A DNA stretch of 64,000 bases, taken from assembly GCF_001953875.1 (NCBI RefSeq), contig NZ_MQUR01000012.1, forward strand, positions 38,126 through 102,125, written 5' to 3'. Below, piece by piece: positions 18,832 through 28,315 of this stretch. This DNA is from Streptomyces amritsarensis. Its GTDB lineage: Bacteria; Actinomycetota; Actinomycetes; Streptomycetales; Streptomycetaceae. A model generated the notes under the pieces. It was not told where the DNA came from, made no database searches, and saw nothing but the letters and a program-made list of their open reading frames with translations. Each line of letters begins with the position of its first letter. Within the stretch, counting starts at the first letter, position 1. Both the position numbers and the translations under genes were made by a program.

Positions 18832-19494
18832 TCAGTGGATGATCCCGGTCCGCAGGGCCACGGCGACCATTCCGGCGCGGTCACCGGTGCCCAGCTTGCG
18901 GGCGATGCGGGCGAGGTGGGACTTGACGGTCAGGGCGGACAGGCCCATCGAGACGCCGATGGCCTTGTTGGACTGGCCCTCCGCGACGAGGCGCAGGACC
19001 TCGACCTCGCGGCCGGAGAGCTCCCGGTAGCCGCCCGGGTGGCTCGGGGCACCCGGGGGGCGGCGGTGCATGCGGGCGGCGGCAGCGCCGATGGGGGCGG
19101 CGCCGGGCCGGGTGGGGAGCCCGATGTTGGTCCGGGTACCGGTGACGACGTAGCCCTTCACGCCGCCCGCGAGGGCGTTGCGCACGGCGCCGATGTCGTC
19201 GGCGGCGGACAGGGCCAGGCCGTTCGGCCAGCCTGCGGCGCGGGTCTCGGAGAGCAGGGTGAGACCGGAACCGTCGGGCAGGTGTACGTCGGCCACGCAG
19301 ATGTCGCGCGGGCTGCCGACGCGGGGGCGGGCCTCCGCGATGGACGACGCCTCGATCACATCACGGACTCCGAGGGCCCACAGATGGCGGGTCACGGTGG
19401 AACGGACGCGCGGGTCGGCCACGACGACCATGGCCGTCGGCTTGTTCGGGCGGTAGGCGACCAGGCTTGCGGGCTGCTCGAGAAGAACGGACAC
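18832..19494 (-). CDS. Orphan NarL/LuxR-type response regulator with atypical receiver
   Basis: DNA-binding regulator (220 aa). The receiver-like N-terminal domain has a candidate phospho-acceptor Asp69 (VADVHLPDGSGL). The acidic pocket is only AD (VVVADPRVRS) instead of a double acidic pair, and the conserved Lys expected after GYVV is Thr118. The C-terminal LuxR helix-turn-helix is intact (ELSGREVEVLRLVAEGQSNK then SALTVKSHLARIARKLG). GTG 19494 follows AGGAGG by about 5 nt. No histidine kinase is adjacent. Phosphorylation-independent activity is a reasonable inference. The AT-rich stretch 19600-19660 is its likely promoter region. Confidence 0.85.
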   Translation of the reverse strand: MSVLLEQPASLVAYRPNKPTAMVVVADPRVRSTVTRHLWALGVRDVIEASSIAEARPRVGSPRDICVADVHLPDGSGLTLLSETRAAGWPNGLALSAADDIGAVRNALAGGVKGYVVTGTRTNIGLPTRPGAAPIGAAAARMHRRPPGAPSHPGGYRELSGREVEVLRLVAEGQSNKAIGVSMGLSALTVKSHLARIARKLGTGDRAGMVAVALRTGIIH

Positions 19495-19757
19495 CTAGGC
19501 CTCCTGGGGGAGTGGCGGGACGGCCGGCTCGGGGAAGGAAGCCGGTGCGAACCGTGCGGATGGTCACTGACTCCTTCGGCACGTCACCCGCCCGGCTTTA
19601 GAGAATGATCACGATTTGGTGAGTAACAATTCGGGCAATTCGGACGCACGATCGATCATCGGGTGATCAGAAGCCCACAACGGAGGCCGGGTTGTGACAC
19701 TCGCTCGCGGGCTTCGGCCGGGCGTTCCCCGCCCGTGGCGGCCGGACGGCCCCGTGC

Positions 19758-20414
19758 CTACGGGTGGTGCGGACCGCGGCGCTGTGGCAGGGAGACCACA
19801 CCCGTCGCCGTGTCCGTCGGACCCACCGGCGGCAGCCCCGCGATCTGGCAGATCAGTTCGCACCACGCCGACAGGTGCGCCGAGGTGTCCGGCACCCCGC
19901 CCACCCCTTCGCGCGGCGTCCAGGAGGCCCTGATCTCGATCTGCGTCGCCGGCCGCCGCTCCGCGAGCCCGCCGAAGTAGTGCGAGCTCGCCATGGTCAC
20001 CGTCCCGCTCGCCTCCCCGTAGGCCAGCCCGCGCGCCTGAAGCGCCCCCGTCAGCCAGGACCAGCACACCTCCGGCAGCAGCGGGTCCGCGGCCATCTCG
20101 GGCTCCAGCTCCGCCCGCACGAGCGTCACCAGCCGGAAGGTGCCGTGCCAGGCGTCGTGGCCGGCCGGATCGTGGAGCAGGATGAGCCGGCCGTCGGCGA
20201 GGTCGTCCTCCCCGTCCACCACCGCGGCCTCCAGCGCGTAGGCGTACGGGGCCAGCCGCTGGGGCGGCTTCGTCGGATCGATCTCGACCCCCGGGCGCAG
20301 CCGGGCCTTCTTCAACCCTTCGACCGCCCGGCGGAACGGGAGTGGGACGGAGTTCTCCTTCGCACTGTCCGTACCGTCGGCGCCATCTGAAAATCGTCCC
20401 TGAGCCGCAGCCAT
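19758..20414 (-). CDS. DUF3000 family conserved actinobacterial protein
   Basis: Soluble 218-aa protein without signal peptide or membrane helix. Conserved core segments include [54 protein letters not shown] and CWSWLTGAL, which I recognise as the DUF3000 family found only in actinobacteria. ATG 20414 has no ribosome binding site, so it may be leaderless. It starts within 92 nt of the divergent hemE gene, an arrangement kept in other Streptomyces. No biochemical function is known. Confidence 0.8.
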   Translation of the reverse strand: MAAAQGRFSDGADGTDSAKENSVPLPFRRAVEGLKKARLRPGVEIDPTKPPQRLAPYAYALEAAVVDGEDDLADGRLILLHDPAGHDAWHGTFRLVTLVRAELEPEMAADPLLPEVCWSWLTGALQARGLAYGEASGTVTMASSHYFGGLAERRPATQIEIRASWTPREGVGGVPDTSAHLSAWCELICQIAGLPPVGPTDTATGVVSLPQRRGPHHP

Positions 20415-20505
20415 GCGGGGAAGACTAGGCGGTATGTGCGGCCGTACGGCGCAGGGACACCCGCGCCGGGGCGGGCACTTCTTCATACGTGCGAAGATTT
20501 GGGTC

Positions 20506-21570
20506 GTGAGCGCCAACGACAGCCCCAAGGGCCAGCCGAGCCAGACGTACGATTCCGCCTTCCTCAAGGCGTGCCGGCGGGAACCGGTGCCGCACACGCC
20601 GGTGTGGTTCATGCGGCAGGCCGGGCGCTCCCTCCCCGAATACCGCAAGGTCCGCGAGGGCACCGCGATGCTCGAGTCCTGCATGCGGCCCGACCTGGTC
20701 ACCGAGATCACCATGCAGCCGGTGCGGCGCCACAACGTCGACGCGGCGATCTTCTTCTCCGACATCGTGGTCCCGCTCAAGGCCATCGGTGTCGACCTGG
20801 ACATCAAGCCGGGCGTCGGCCCCGTCGTCGCCCAGCCGATCCGCCGCCGCGAGGACCTCGCACAGCTGCGCGACCTCACCCCTGAGGACGTCTCGTACGT
20901 CACCGAGGCGATCGGCATGCTCACGAGTGAACTGGGCTCCACGCCGTTGATCGGTTTCGCGGGCGCGCCCTTCACCCTCGCGAGCTACCTGGTCGAAGGC
21001 GGCCCGTCGAAGAACCACGAGCACACCAAGGCCCTCATGTACGGGGACCCGCAGCTCTGGGCGGACCTGCTCGACCGCCTCGCGGAGATCACCTCCGCCT
21101 TCCTGAAGGTCCAGATCGAGGCCGGCGCCTCCGCCGTCCAGCTCTTCGACTCCTGGGTCGGCGCGCTCGCCCCGGCGGACTACCGCCGCTCCGTCATGCC
21201 CGCCTCGGCGAAGGTCCTGCAGTCCGTCGCCTCCTACGGGGTCCCGCGGATCCACTTCGGCGTGGGCACGGGCGAGCTCCTCGGCCTGATGGGCGAGGCC
21301 GGCGCGGACGTCGTGGGCGTCGACTACCGCGTCGCGCTCGACGAGGCGGCCCGCCGGGTCGGCCCGGGCAAGGCCCTCCAGGGCAACCTGGACCCGGCCG
21401 TGCTCTTCTCCACCACGGAGGCGGTCGAGGCCAAGACGGACGAGGTCCTCGCGGCGGCCGCCGGCCTGGAGGGCCACGTCTTCAACCTCGGCCACGGCGT
21501 CCTCCCGACGACCGACCCCGAGGCCCTGACCCGCCTGGTGGACTACGTCCACACCAAGACGCAGCGCTAG
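20506..21570 (+). CDS. hemE: Uroporphyrinogen III decarboxylase
   Basis: Converts uroporphyrinogen III to coproporphyrinogen III in haem synthesis (354 aa). Family motifs: [16 protein letters not shown] (substrate-binding Arg), [13 protein letters not shown] with the catalytic Asp, [17 protein letters not shown], and the C-terminal [17 protein letters not shown] 20506 is chosen from family length; there is no ribosome binding site, but an AAGATT -10-like box at 20493-20498 fits a leaderless transcript. The next haem genes (cgoX, hemQ) lie 2.6-5 kb downstream on the same strand. Confidence 0.96.
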   Translation: MSANDSPKGQPSQTYDSAFLKACRREPVPHTPVWFMRQAGRSLPEYRKVREGTAMLESCMRPDLVTEITMQPVRRHNVDAAIFFSDIVVPLKAIGVDLDIKPGVGPVVAQPIRRREDLAQLRDLTPEDVSYVTEAIGMLTSELGSTPLIGFAGAPFTLASYLVEGGPSKNHEHTKALMYGDPQLWADLLDRLAEITSAFLKVQIEAGASAVQLFDSWVGALAPADYRRSVMPASAKVLQSVASYGVPRIHFGVGTGELLGLMGEAGADVVGVDYRVALDEAARRVGPGKALQGNLDPAVLFSTTEAVEAKTDEVLAAAAGLEGHVFNLGHGVLPTTDPEALTRLVDYVHTKTQR

Positions 21571-21582
21571 TGCTGTGACCGG
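21567..21582 (+). repeat. Copy 1 of a 16-nt post-stop motif CTAGTGCTGTGaCCGG
   Basis: The hemE TAG stop lies in CTAGTGCTGTGACCGG. The same 16 bases with one change occur at the TAG stop of the alpha/beta-hydrolase at 63957-63972. The two genes are unrelated, so the shared sequence is not coding homology. Confidence 0.6.
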
Positions 21583-21585
21583 GCC

Positions 21586-21620
21586 CCGGGGAGCAGGCGC
21601 CCGCGGCACCTGCCCCCCGG
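21586..21620. terminator. Terminator between convergent hemE and oxidoreductase genes
   Basis: Twelve-base arms 21586-21597 and 21609-21620 (CCGGGGAGCAGG against CCTGCCCCCCGG) pair with one mismatch around an 11-nt loop. Confidence 0.6.
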
Positions 21621-21630
21621 CCCCGGACGG

Positions 21631-23013
21631 CTACACCCCCGCCGCGCGGACCGCGGAGACCGCCTTGCGGGCCGCCACCAGCACCGGGTCCCAGACCGGG
21701 GAGAACGGCGGGGCGTAGCCGAGGTCGAGCGAGACCATCCGGTCCACCGTCATACCTGCCGTGAGGGCCACCGCCGCGACGTCCACCCGCTTCGCGGAAC
21801 CGGCGCCGCCGACGATCTGCACGCCCAGGAGCCGGCCCGTCCGGCGTTCCGCCAGCATCTTCACCGTCATCTCCGCCGCCCGCGGGTAGTAGCCCGCCGT
21901 GTTGGTGGAGGTGATGGTGGCCGTCACGAAGCGCAGGCCCGCCTCCAGCGCGTCCCGCTCGCGCAGCCCCGTACGGGCGATCTCCAGGTCGCAGACCTTG
22001 CTGACCGCCGTGCCGACCACGCCGGGGAAGGTCGCGTAGCCGCCGCCCACGCCCGAGCCGATGACCTGGCCGTGCTTGTTGGCGTGGGTGCCGAGCGGGA
22101 TGTGCCGGGTGCGGCCCGCGACCAGGTCGAGGACCTCCACGCAGTCGCCGCCCGCCCAGATGTTCCCGTGGCCCCGCACGCGCATCGACAGGTCCGTGAG
22201 GATGCCGCCCGAGGGGCCGAGCGGGAGGCCGGCGGCGCGGGCCAGCGCCGTGCGCGGCTCCACGCCGATGCCGAGCACGACCACGTCCGCCGGATACTCC
22301 TCGCCGGCCGCCGTGACCACCGCGCGGGCCCGGCCCTCCTCGTCCGTGAGGACCTCGGTGACCTCCGCGCGCGCCACCGTGACGATCCCCATGCGGTTCA
22401 TCGCGGTGTGCACCAGCCCGCCCATGTCCGGGTCCAGCGTGGCCATCGGCTGCTCGCCCCGGTGCAGGACGGTCACCTCGTAGCCGCGCAGCACCAGGGC
22501 CTCGGCCATCTCCACGCCGATGTACCCCGCGCCGACCACCACCGCCCGCCGGCCCGGCGTGCGCTCCAGCGCGTCCATGAGGCGCTGGCCGTCGTCCAGG
22601 GTCTGGATGCCGTGCACCCCGTGCGCCCCGATGCCGGGCAGGCGGGGGCGCACCGGCCGGGCGCCGGTGGCCAGGACGAGCTTGTCGTAGGGCGTCCACG
22701 ACTCGGATCCGCCGTCCAGATCGCGGGCGCGGACCCGGCACCCGGCCAGATCGAGCTCCACCACCTCCGTGCGGGTCCGCAGGTCGATGTCGCGGGCCCG
22801 GTGCTCCTCGGGGGTTCGGGCGATCAGGTCGTCGCGCTCGGCGACCAGACCGCCGACCCAGTACGGGATGCCGCACGCCGAATAGGAGGTGAAACGGCCG
22901 CGCTCGAAGGCGACGATCTCCAGCTCCCCGGCGCCCTTGAGCCTGCGGGCCTGCGACGCGGCGGACATCCCCGCCGCGTCGCCCCCGACCACCACCAGTC
23001 GTTCCGTCGCCAT
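21631..23013 (-). CDS. FAD-dependent pyridine nucleotide-disulfide oxidoreductase, CoA-disulfide reductase type
   Basis: Flavoprotein (460 aa). N-terminal FAD site VVVGGDAAGMSAASQARR, then the single redox Cys47 in SYSACGIPYW, the signature of CoA-disulfide reductase/NADH oxidase-like enzymes that lack a second active-site Cys. NAD(P)H site AVVVGAGYIGVEMAEAL, second FAD motif NIWAGGDCVEV and a C-terminal dimerisation domain are all present. ATG 23013. Streptomyces makes mycothiol rather than relying on CoA thiols, so the true substrate may differ. It lies between hemE and cgoX on the opposite strand. Confidence 0.85.
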   Translation of the reverse strand: MATERLVVVGGDAAGMSAASQARRLKGAGELEIVAFERGRFTSYSACGIPYWVGGLVAERDDLIARTPEEHRARDIDLRTRTEVVELDLAGCRVRARDLDGGSESWTPYDKLVLATGARPVRPRLPGIGAHGVHGIQTLDDGQRLMDALERTPGRRAVVVGAGYIGVEMAEALVLRGYEVTVLHRGEQPMATLDPDMGGLVHTAMNRMGIVTVARAEVTEVLTDEEGRARAVVTAAGEEYPADVVVLGIGVEPRTALARAAGLPLGPSGGILTDLSMRVRGHGNIWAGGDCVEVLDLVAGRTRHIPLGTHANKHGQVIGSGVGGGYATFPGVVGTAVSKVCDLEIARTGLRERDALEAGLRFVTATITSTNTAGYYPRAAEMTVKMLAERRTGRLLGVQIVGGAGSAKRVDVAAVALTAGMTVDRMVSLDLGYAPPFSPVWDPVLVAARKAVSAVRAAGV

Positions 23014-23071
23014 CGCCGTACCGCCCCTTCACCACCGTCGAATGGTGAACACGCTACGTGCGAACGCGCGT

Positions 23072-24079
23072 TCAGTCCTGCACGTCGGCCCCGGTGTCCT
23101 TGGCCGGGGCCTCGGCCGGCGGTGCCTTCCGCGCCGCCGGCAGCGGCACCCGCTTCGCGGTCAGGCCCGTCTTCGGACGCGCCGGCCGCCACCGCCGGTA
23201 CAGCCGTACCAGGGCCGCCACCAGCGCGGCCGTCAGCAGGAACGGCAGGAGCGCCCCCAACGCCGCCAGCAGGTAGCGCAGGACCTTCGTGAAGACCTCC
23301 CAGCCGCCGCCCAGCGCACCGAGGAAGGTGGGCTCCTTCTCCTTCTCCTCCACCGCCGCGGGGGCGGGTTCGGAGACCGTCAGCGTGATCGTGCCCATCG
23401 AGGTCTGGTCCTTCAGCGCCGTCCGCTGCGCCAGCAGCGACTCCAGGTCCGACTGGCGCCGGCTCAGCTCGCTCTCCAGCATCACCACCTCGCTCAGCGC
23501 CGAGGCCTTGCCCATCATCTCCCGCACCCGCGCCACGCTCGCCTGCTGCGAGGAGACACGGCTGTCGACGTCGGCGACCTTCTCCGTGACGTCCTGCGCG
23601 TCGACCTTGCGGTGCAGCAGCTTCCCGCTGCCCTCCATGGCGCCGAGCACGGCGTCGTAGCGCTCCCCGGGCACCCGCAGGGTCACCGTCGAGGTCATCC
23701 GGCCGTCCTTGCCGCGCTGGGTCGACTCGTTGCCGACGTAGCCGCCCGCGCCGTCGGCCGCGGTGCGGGCGGCCGCGAGGGTCTTCTGGACGTCGGCCGT
23801 CTCGATGCCGAGCGTCGCCGTGCGGATGACGTTCGGGCGGACCGCGACCGGCGCCCCGTCGTTCTTGGCGGCCGACCCCGCGGACCCCGCCGGGGCCGGG
23901 GCCGCCGCGGCGCCCGCCGCCCCCTCGCCGGCCTTCCCGTCCGCCGCGGGCGGTGCGACCGCCGCCTTGTCGCTCGCCGAGCCCTGGCCGTCCGCCCCGC
24001 AGCCGGTGAGCGCGAGGACCCCGGTGAGGGAGAGGGCGGCCAGGGCCGCCGCGGAACGGTGTCTGCTGATGCTGCGCAC
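23072..24079 (-). CDS. DUF4349 domain lipoprotein with C-terminal membrane helix
   Basis: Envelope protein of 335 aa. Signal peptide with lipobox LTGC (Cys27), then a 50-residue Ala/Gly/Pro linker, then a DUF4349 region (RTATLGIETADVQKTLAAAR, GGYVGNES, VTLRVPGERYDAVLGAM, QDVTEKVADVDSR). A Glu/Gln/Ser-rich helix likely forms a coiled coil (about 185-235). Near the C terminus a membrane helix (LLAALGALLPFLLTAALVAAL) is followed by a basic tail, giving two membrane attachments. GTG 24079 follows a GGGGG tract. Function unknown. Confidence 0.8.
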   Translation of the reverse strand: MRSISRHRSAAALAALSLTGVLALTGCGADGQGSASDKAAVAPPAADGKAGEGAAGAAAAPAPAGSAGSAAKNDGAPVAVRPNVIRTATLGIETADVQKTLAAARTAADGAGGYVGNESTQRGKDGRMTSTVTLRVPGERYDAVLGAMEGSGKLLHRKVDAQDVTEKVADVDSRVSSQQASVARVREMMGKASALSEVVMLESELSRRQSDLESLLAQRTALKDQTSMGTITLTVSEPAPAAVEEKEKEPTFLGALGGGWEVFTKVLRYLLAALGALLPFLLTAALVAALVRLYRRWRPARPKTGLTAKRVPLPAARKAPPAEAPAKDTGADVQD

Positions 24080-24217
24080 GCTGTGAACCCCCGATGATCG
24101 GCTGGTGTTGCCGTTTCGACGTACAGGGTGCCGCCGCGGGTTTCGCACACGCGGTTCCGGGCCGGTCCCGATGAGGTCACGGTCCGGCCTCGGTGATCGG
24201 TCTGAGACGATGTGGCC

Positions 24218-25717
24218 ATGCACGAAGCGGACATGCGTACGGATCGGCCGGGGACGCCCACCCGGCCCGCCGGCTCCCCCGGCCACGTCGTCGTCGTCGG
24301 CGGCGGGATCGCGGGCCTCGCGGCGGCCCACCGGCTGCTCGCCGAAGGCGCCCGCGTCACGCTGCTGGAGGCCGGAGCCAGGCTCGGCGGCAAGCTGTAC
24401 TCCGGCGAGCTGGCGGGTGCCCGGGTGGACCTCGGCGCCGAGTCCATGCTCGCCCGCCGCCCCGAGGCCGTCGCCCTCGCCGAGGCCGTGGGCCTCGCCG
24501 ACGCCGTGCAGCCGCCCGCCACCGCCACCGCCCACCTGTGGACCCGCGGCGCGCTGCGGCCGATGCCGCGCGGCCACGTCATGGGCGTCCCCGGCGACCT
24601 CGGACCCCTCGCCGCCTCCGGCGTCCTCTCCGCCGAGGGCCTGGCCCGTATCGAGGCCGAGCGGACGCTGCCGCCCGCCGAGATCGGCGAGGACGTCGCC
24701 GTCGGCGCCTACGTGGCCGCCCGCCTCGGCCGCGAGGTCGTCGACCGGCTCGTGGAACCGCTGCTCGGCGGGGTCTACGCGGGCGACGCCTACCGCATCT
24801 CCATGCGGGCCGCGGTGCCCCAGCTCTTCGAAGTCGCCCGCACGCACGCCCTGCTGGGCGACGGCGTACGCGAACTGCAGCGCAGGGCGCAGGGCGGACC
24901 CCAGCAGGCCGGCCCGGTCTTCGCCGGCATCGACGGCGGCATCGGACGCCTCCCGCTCGCCGTGGCCGACGCCTGCCGCAAGGCCGGCGCGCGGATCGTC
25001 ACCGGCGCCCCCGTGCGCGAGCTCCTCCGTACGGCTGAAGGCTGGCGGGTCGTTTCCGCCGCGGAGACCCTCGCAGCGGACGGCGTCGTCCTGGCCGTCC
25101 CGGCCGGGCCCGCCGCCCGACTGCTGGACACCCTCGCGCCGGCCGCCGCGGCCGAGCTGGACCAGGTCGAATACGCCTCGATGGCGCTGGTCACGATGGC
25201 CTTCCGGCGCACCGACCTGCCGGCGGCCGTCTCCGGCGGCGGCGCCAGCGGCTTCCTCGTGCCGCCCGTCGACGGCCGGACCATCAAGGCGTCCACCTTC
25301 TCCAGCAGCAAGTGGGCCTGGGCCGGCCGGGACCCCGACCTCTTCCTGCTGCGCACCTCCGTCGGCCGGTACGGCGACGAGCGCGACCTCGAGCGCGAGG
25401 ACGGCGAACTCGTCGAGGTGTCCCTCGCCGACCTCGGCGAGGCCGTGGGACTGACGGCCCGTCCCGTCGCCTCCACCGTCACCCGCTGGGACGGCGGGCT
25501 GCCCCAGTACCCCGTCGGCCACCTCGCCCGGGTCGCCCGGATCCGCGGCGCGGTCGAGGCCCTGCCCGGCCTCGCGGTGTGCGGCGCGCTCTACGACGGG
25601 GTGGGCATTCCGGCCTGCGTCGCGAGCGCCGGACGGGCCGCGGACGCGGTGATCGCCTCGCTCGCCGCGCGTACGGCACCCCTGGCTCCGACCACTGATC
25701 AGCGCACGGGACAATAG
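24218..25717 (+). CDS. cgoX: Coproporphyrinogen III oxidase, HemY/CgoX type
   Basis: FAD-dependent oxidase (499 aa) historically called protoporphyrinogen oxidase HemG/HemY. In Gram-positive bacteria with HemQ it oxidises coproporphyrinogen III to coproporphyrin III. FAD motif [44 protein letters not shown] and the C-terminal [20 protein letters not shown] match the family. ATG 24218 is taken; the GTG at 24212 is in frame. No ribosome site is visible, so it is probably leaderless. hemQ begins 5 nt after the stop, so the two are cotranscribed. Confidence 0.92.
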   Translation: MHEADMRTDRPGTPTRPAGSPGHVVVVGGGIAGLAAAHRLLAEGARVTLLEAGARLGGKLYSGELAGARVDLGAESMLARRPEAVALAEAVGLADAVQPPATATAHLWTRGALRPMPRGHVMGVPGDLGPLAASGVLSAEGLARIEAERTLPPAEIGEDVAVGAYVAARLGREVVDRLVEPLLGGVYAGDAYRISMRAAVPQLFEVARTHALLGDGVRELQRRAQGGPQQAGPVFAGIDGGIGRLPLAVADACRKAGARIVTGAPVRELLRTAEGWRVVSAAETLAADGVVLAVPAGPAARLLDTLAPAAAAELDQVEYASMALVTMAFRRTDLPAAVSGGGASGFLVPPVDGRTIKASTFSSSKWAWAGRDPDLFLLRTSVGRYGDERDLEREDGELVEVSLADLGEAVGLTARPVASTVTRWDGGLPQYPVGHLARVARIRGAVEALPGLAVCGALYDGVGIPACVASAGRAADAVIASLAARTAPLAPTTDQRTGQ

Positions 25718-25721
25718 GCAC

Positions 25722-26435
25722 ATGACTGCACCAGAGAAGATTCCCAACGCGGGGAAGAAGGCGAAGGACCTCAACGAGGTCATCCGCTACACCCTGTGGT
25801 CCGTCTTCAAGCTGAAGGACGTCCTGCCCGAGGACCGCACCGGCTTCGCCGACGAGGTCCAGGAGCTGTTCGACCAGCTGGCCGCCAAGGACATCACCGT
25901 CCGCGGCACCTATGACGTCTCCGGCCTGCGCGCCGACGCCGACATCATGATCTGGTGGCACGCGGAGACCGCGGACGAGCTGCAGACCGCGTACAACCTG
26001 TTCCGCCGTACCAAGCTGGGCCGCGCGATGGAGCCGGTGTGGTCGAACATGGCCCTGCACCGCCCGGCCGAGTTCAACAAGTCGCACATCCCGGCCTTCC
26101 TGGCCGACGAGGTCGCCCGCGACTACGTCAGCGTCTACCCCTTCGTGCGCAGCTACGACTGGTACCTGCTGCCCGACGAGGACCGCCGCCGCATGCTCGC
26201 CGACCACGGCAAGATGGCCCGCGGCTACCCGGACGTGCGCGCCAACACCGTCGCCTCCTTCTCCCTCGGCGACTACGAGTGGCTGCTGGCCTTCGAGGCC
26301 GACGAGCTGTACCGCATCGTCGACCTCATGCGTCACCTGCGCGCCTCCGAGGCCCGCATGCACGTCCGTGAAGAGGTGCCCTTCTACACCGGGCGCCGCA
26401 AGTCCGTCGCCGACCTGGTGGCCGGGCTCGCCTGA
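25722..26435 (+). CDS. hemQ: Coproheme decarboxylase (HemQ/ChdC)
   Basis: Chlorite-dismutase-fold enzyme (237 aa) that decarboxylates coproheme to haem b with peroxide, the last step of the coproporphyrin-dependent pathway. Candidate key residues are Tyr139 (VSVYPFV), His162 (LADHGKMA) as proximal haem ligand and His122 (NKSHIPAF) as distal base. Their spacing of 23 and 40 residues equals that reported for Corynebacterium diphtheriae ChdC (Tyr135, His158, His118). ATG 25722 follows cgoX closely. A terminator follows. Confidence 0.95.
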   Translation: MTAPEKIPNAGKKAKDLNEVIRYTLWSVFKLKDVLPEDRTGFADEVQELFDQLAAKDITVRGTYDVSGLRADADIMIWWHAETADELQTAYNLFRRTKLGRAMEPVWSNMALHRPAEFNKSHIPAFLADEVARDYVSVYPFVRSYDWYLLPDEDRRRMLADHGKMARGYPDVRANTVASFSLGDYEWLLAFEADELYRIVDLMRHLRASEARMHVREEVPFYTGRRKSVADLVAGLA

Positions 26436-26483
26436 TACCTCCCCTGGGGGGAAGGACCGGAGGACGACCACACCGTCAGGTGA

Positions 26484-26508
26484 GTGCCTCCGGTGGATCG
26501 GGAGGCAC
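26484..26508. terminator. Terminator after hemQ
   Basis: Eight-base perfect arms GTGCCTCC (26484-26491) and GGAGGCAC (26501-26508), between the convergent hemQ and S33 peptidase genes. Confidence 0.65.
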
Positions 26509-26548
26509 AGCCCCCGAAACGACGCAGCCGGAGACCCCGCCCGGAAGT

Positions 26549-28213
26549 TCAGACGACCGGCGGCAGCAGCGCCCTCCGGGCGCCCGCCGCCCCGTCGTCC
26601 AGCGACACCGGTGCGGGCTCCGGATGCGGCGCGCACCGCACGCGCCACCCCGGGGTGGCGCCCGTCAGCAGATACCGCTCCACGTGCCGGTCCACGCAGC
26701 CGTTGCGTCCGCCGACCACTCCGTGGGAGCCCGCCCCCCTCTCCGTCACCAGTGACGACCCGGCGCCGAGCCGCCGCTGCAGTTCCAGTGCGCCCGAATA
26801 CGGGGTCGCGCCGTCGCGTTCCGCCGCGACCACGAGGGTCCGCGGCAGGCGCTCGGGCTGGGCCCCGACCGCCACCGGCGACTGCCGTCCGCGCACCGGC
26901 CAGGACGCGCACGGCAGGTTGAGGAAGGCGTTGGCCCACGTCTCGAACGGGGCCGTACGCGCCAGCTCGGTGTTGTCGCGGTCCCAGGTCTCCCAGTCGG
27001 CGGGCCAGGGGGCGTCGTTGCACAGCACCGCCGTGTAGACGGCCGTCGCGTTCTCGGCGCCGGCCGCCGCCGCCGGGTCGGGCGCGGCCTGGGCGGCCAG
27101 CAGCGAGGGATCGCCGCGCAGGAACGCGGCCAGGGCGGCCGCCCGGTCCGGCCACACGTCGTCGTAGTACGCGGCCTGGAGGAAGGCGGCCCGCAGCTCG
27201 CCGGTCCCGACCCTCCCGCCCGCCGGGGTACGGGCCACCGCGTCCCGGACCCGCTCGTAGCCGGCCTGCACGGCCGCCGGGGTGGTGCCGAGCCCGTACG
27301 TGCCGTGGTGGCGGGCCACCCAGGCGCGGAAGTCGTGCCAGCGGCCCTCGAACCCGCGTGCCTGGTCGAGGTTGTTGCGGTACCAGACGCGGCGCGGGTC
27401 GGGGTCGACCGCCGAGTCGAGGACCATCCGGCGGACGTGGCCCGGGTACAGGGTGGCGTAGACGGCGCCGAGGTAGGTGCCGTACGAGGCGCCCATGAAG
27501 GTCAGCTTCTCCTCGCCGAGCGCGGCGCGCAGGACGTGCAGGTCACGGGCGTTGTTCAGGGTGGTGTAGTACGGCAGGGCCGCGCCGGCCCGGCGCGCGC
27601 AGCCGTTGGCGTACTCCCGGGCCTGCGCGCGCCGTTCCTCCTTGTACGCGGGGGAGGGCCGGACCGGCTCCTGGACGGGGCCCCCGGCCCGGGCCGCCGG
27701 GTCCGTGCAGGACAGCGGGGCCGAGCGCCCGACCCCGCGGGGGGCGTAGCCGACGAGGTCGTAGGCGGCGGCGATCCGCTCCCAGCCGGGGAGGTCGGCG
27801 ACGAGCGGGAAGTACATCCCGGAGGCCCCGGGGCCGCCCGGGTTCTGGACGAGCGCGCCCTGGCGGGCGGCGCCGCCGGCCCCGGTGGCGGCCGCCCGGC
27901 TGACGGTGAGGGAGATCTGCGGGCCGTCGGGGCGGGCGTAGTCGAGCGGTACGCGCAGGGTGGCGCACCGGACGCGGGACGGCAGGCCCTCGACGGCCGG
28001 GCAGGCACGGAAGTCGAGCCCGGCGGCGCCGCCGCCACGGGAGGCGGCTGCGAGGGCCGCCCGGCGGGCGGCGAGCGCGGCTCCGGCGCTCTCGGCCGCG
28101 GCGACGGCGGTCTCCGGGGTCTGCGGGGCGGGTGCGGCCACGGCGGCGGGCGCGCCCATGGCGAGGAGGAGCGAGGCCACGACGGATCCGTGGCGTGCGG
28201 TTCTCGTGCGCAT
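26549..28213 (-). CDS. Secreted alpha/beta-hydrolase, S33 tripeptidyl aminopeptidase type
   Basis: Exported hydrolase (554 aa) of the Streptomyces tripeptidyl aminopeptidase/SlpD-SlpE group. Sec signal at the N terminus (MRTRTARHGS then SLLLAMGAPAAVAA). Catalytic residues: Ser in FMGASYGTYLG, Asp in AAERDGATPYSG and His in GAGSHGVVGG, the last two in the TAP-like C-terminal domain. The oxyanion motif NPGGPGASG is typical. ATG 28213 has AGGGG upstream. An inverted repeat lies 11-37 nt upstream of the start. It should trim peptides outside the cell; specificity is unknown. Confidence 0.88.
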   Translation of the reverse strand: MRTRTARHGSVVASLLLAMGAPAAVAAPAPQTPETAVAAAESAGAALAARRAALAAASRGGGAAGLDFRACPAVEGLPSRVRCATLRVPLDYARPDGPQISLTVSRAAATGAGGAARQGALVQNPGGPGASGMYFPLVADLPGWERIAAAYDLVGYAPRGVGRSAPLSCTDPAARAGGPVQEPVRPSPAYKEERRAQAREYANGCARRAGAALPYYTTLNNARDLHVLRAALGEEKLTFMGASYGTYLGAVYATLYPGHVRRMVLDSAVDPDPRRVWYRNNLDQARGFEGRWHDFRAWVARHHGTYGLGTTPAAVQAGYERVRDAVARTPAGGRVGTGELRAAFLQAAYYDDVWPDRAAALAAFLRGDPSLLAAQAAPDPAAAAGAENATAVYTAVLCNDAPWPADWETWDRDNTELARTAPFETWANAFLNLPCASWPVRGRQSPVAVGAQPERLPRTLVVAAERDGATPYSGALELQRRLGAGSSLVTERGAGSHGVVGGRNGCVDRHVERYLLTGATPGWRVRCAPHPEPAPVSLDDGAAGARRALLPPVV

Positions 28214-28223
28214 GACACCCCTG

Positions 28224-28250
28224 CCTCTCATCCGATGAACCGATGAGAGG
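28224..28250. promoter_or_regulatory. Inverted repeat over the 5' region of the S33 peptidase gene
   Basis: Perfect 9-base arms CCTCTCATC (28224-28232) and GATGAGAGG (28242-28250) with a 9-nt spacer, ending 10 nt before the ATG and covering part of the ribosome binding region. It could be an operator or an mRNA hairpin controlling initiation. Being downstream of the TIGR04222-like gene on the same strand, it could also be its terminator. Confidence 0.45.
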
Positions 28251-28315
28251 CCTGGGTGCCGCACTTGTAAAGGATCACCGGCCGGTGTCGGCGGCCGTGA
28301 CCCCCGGTTGCCGTA

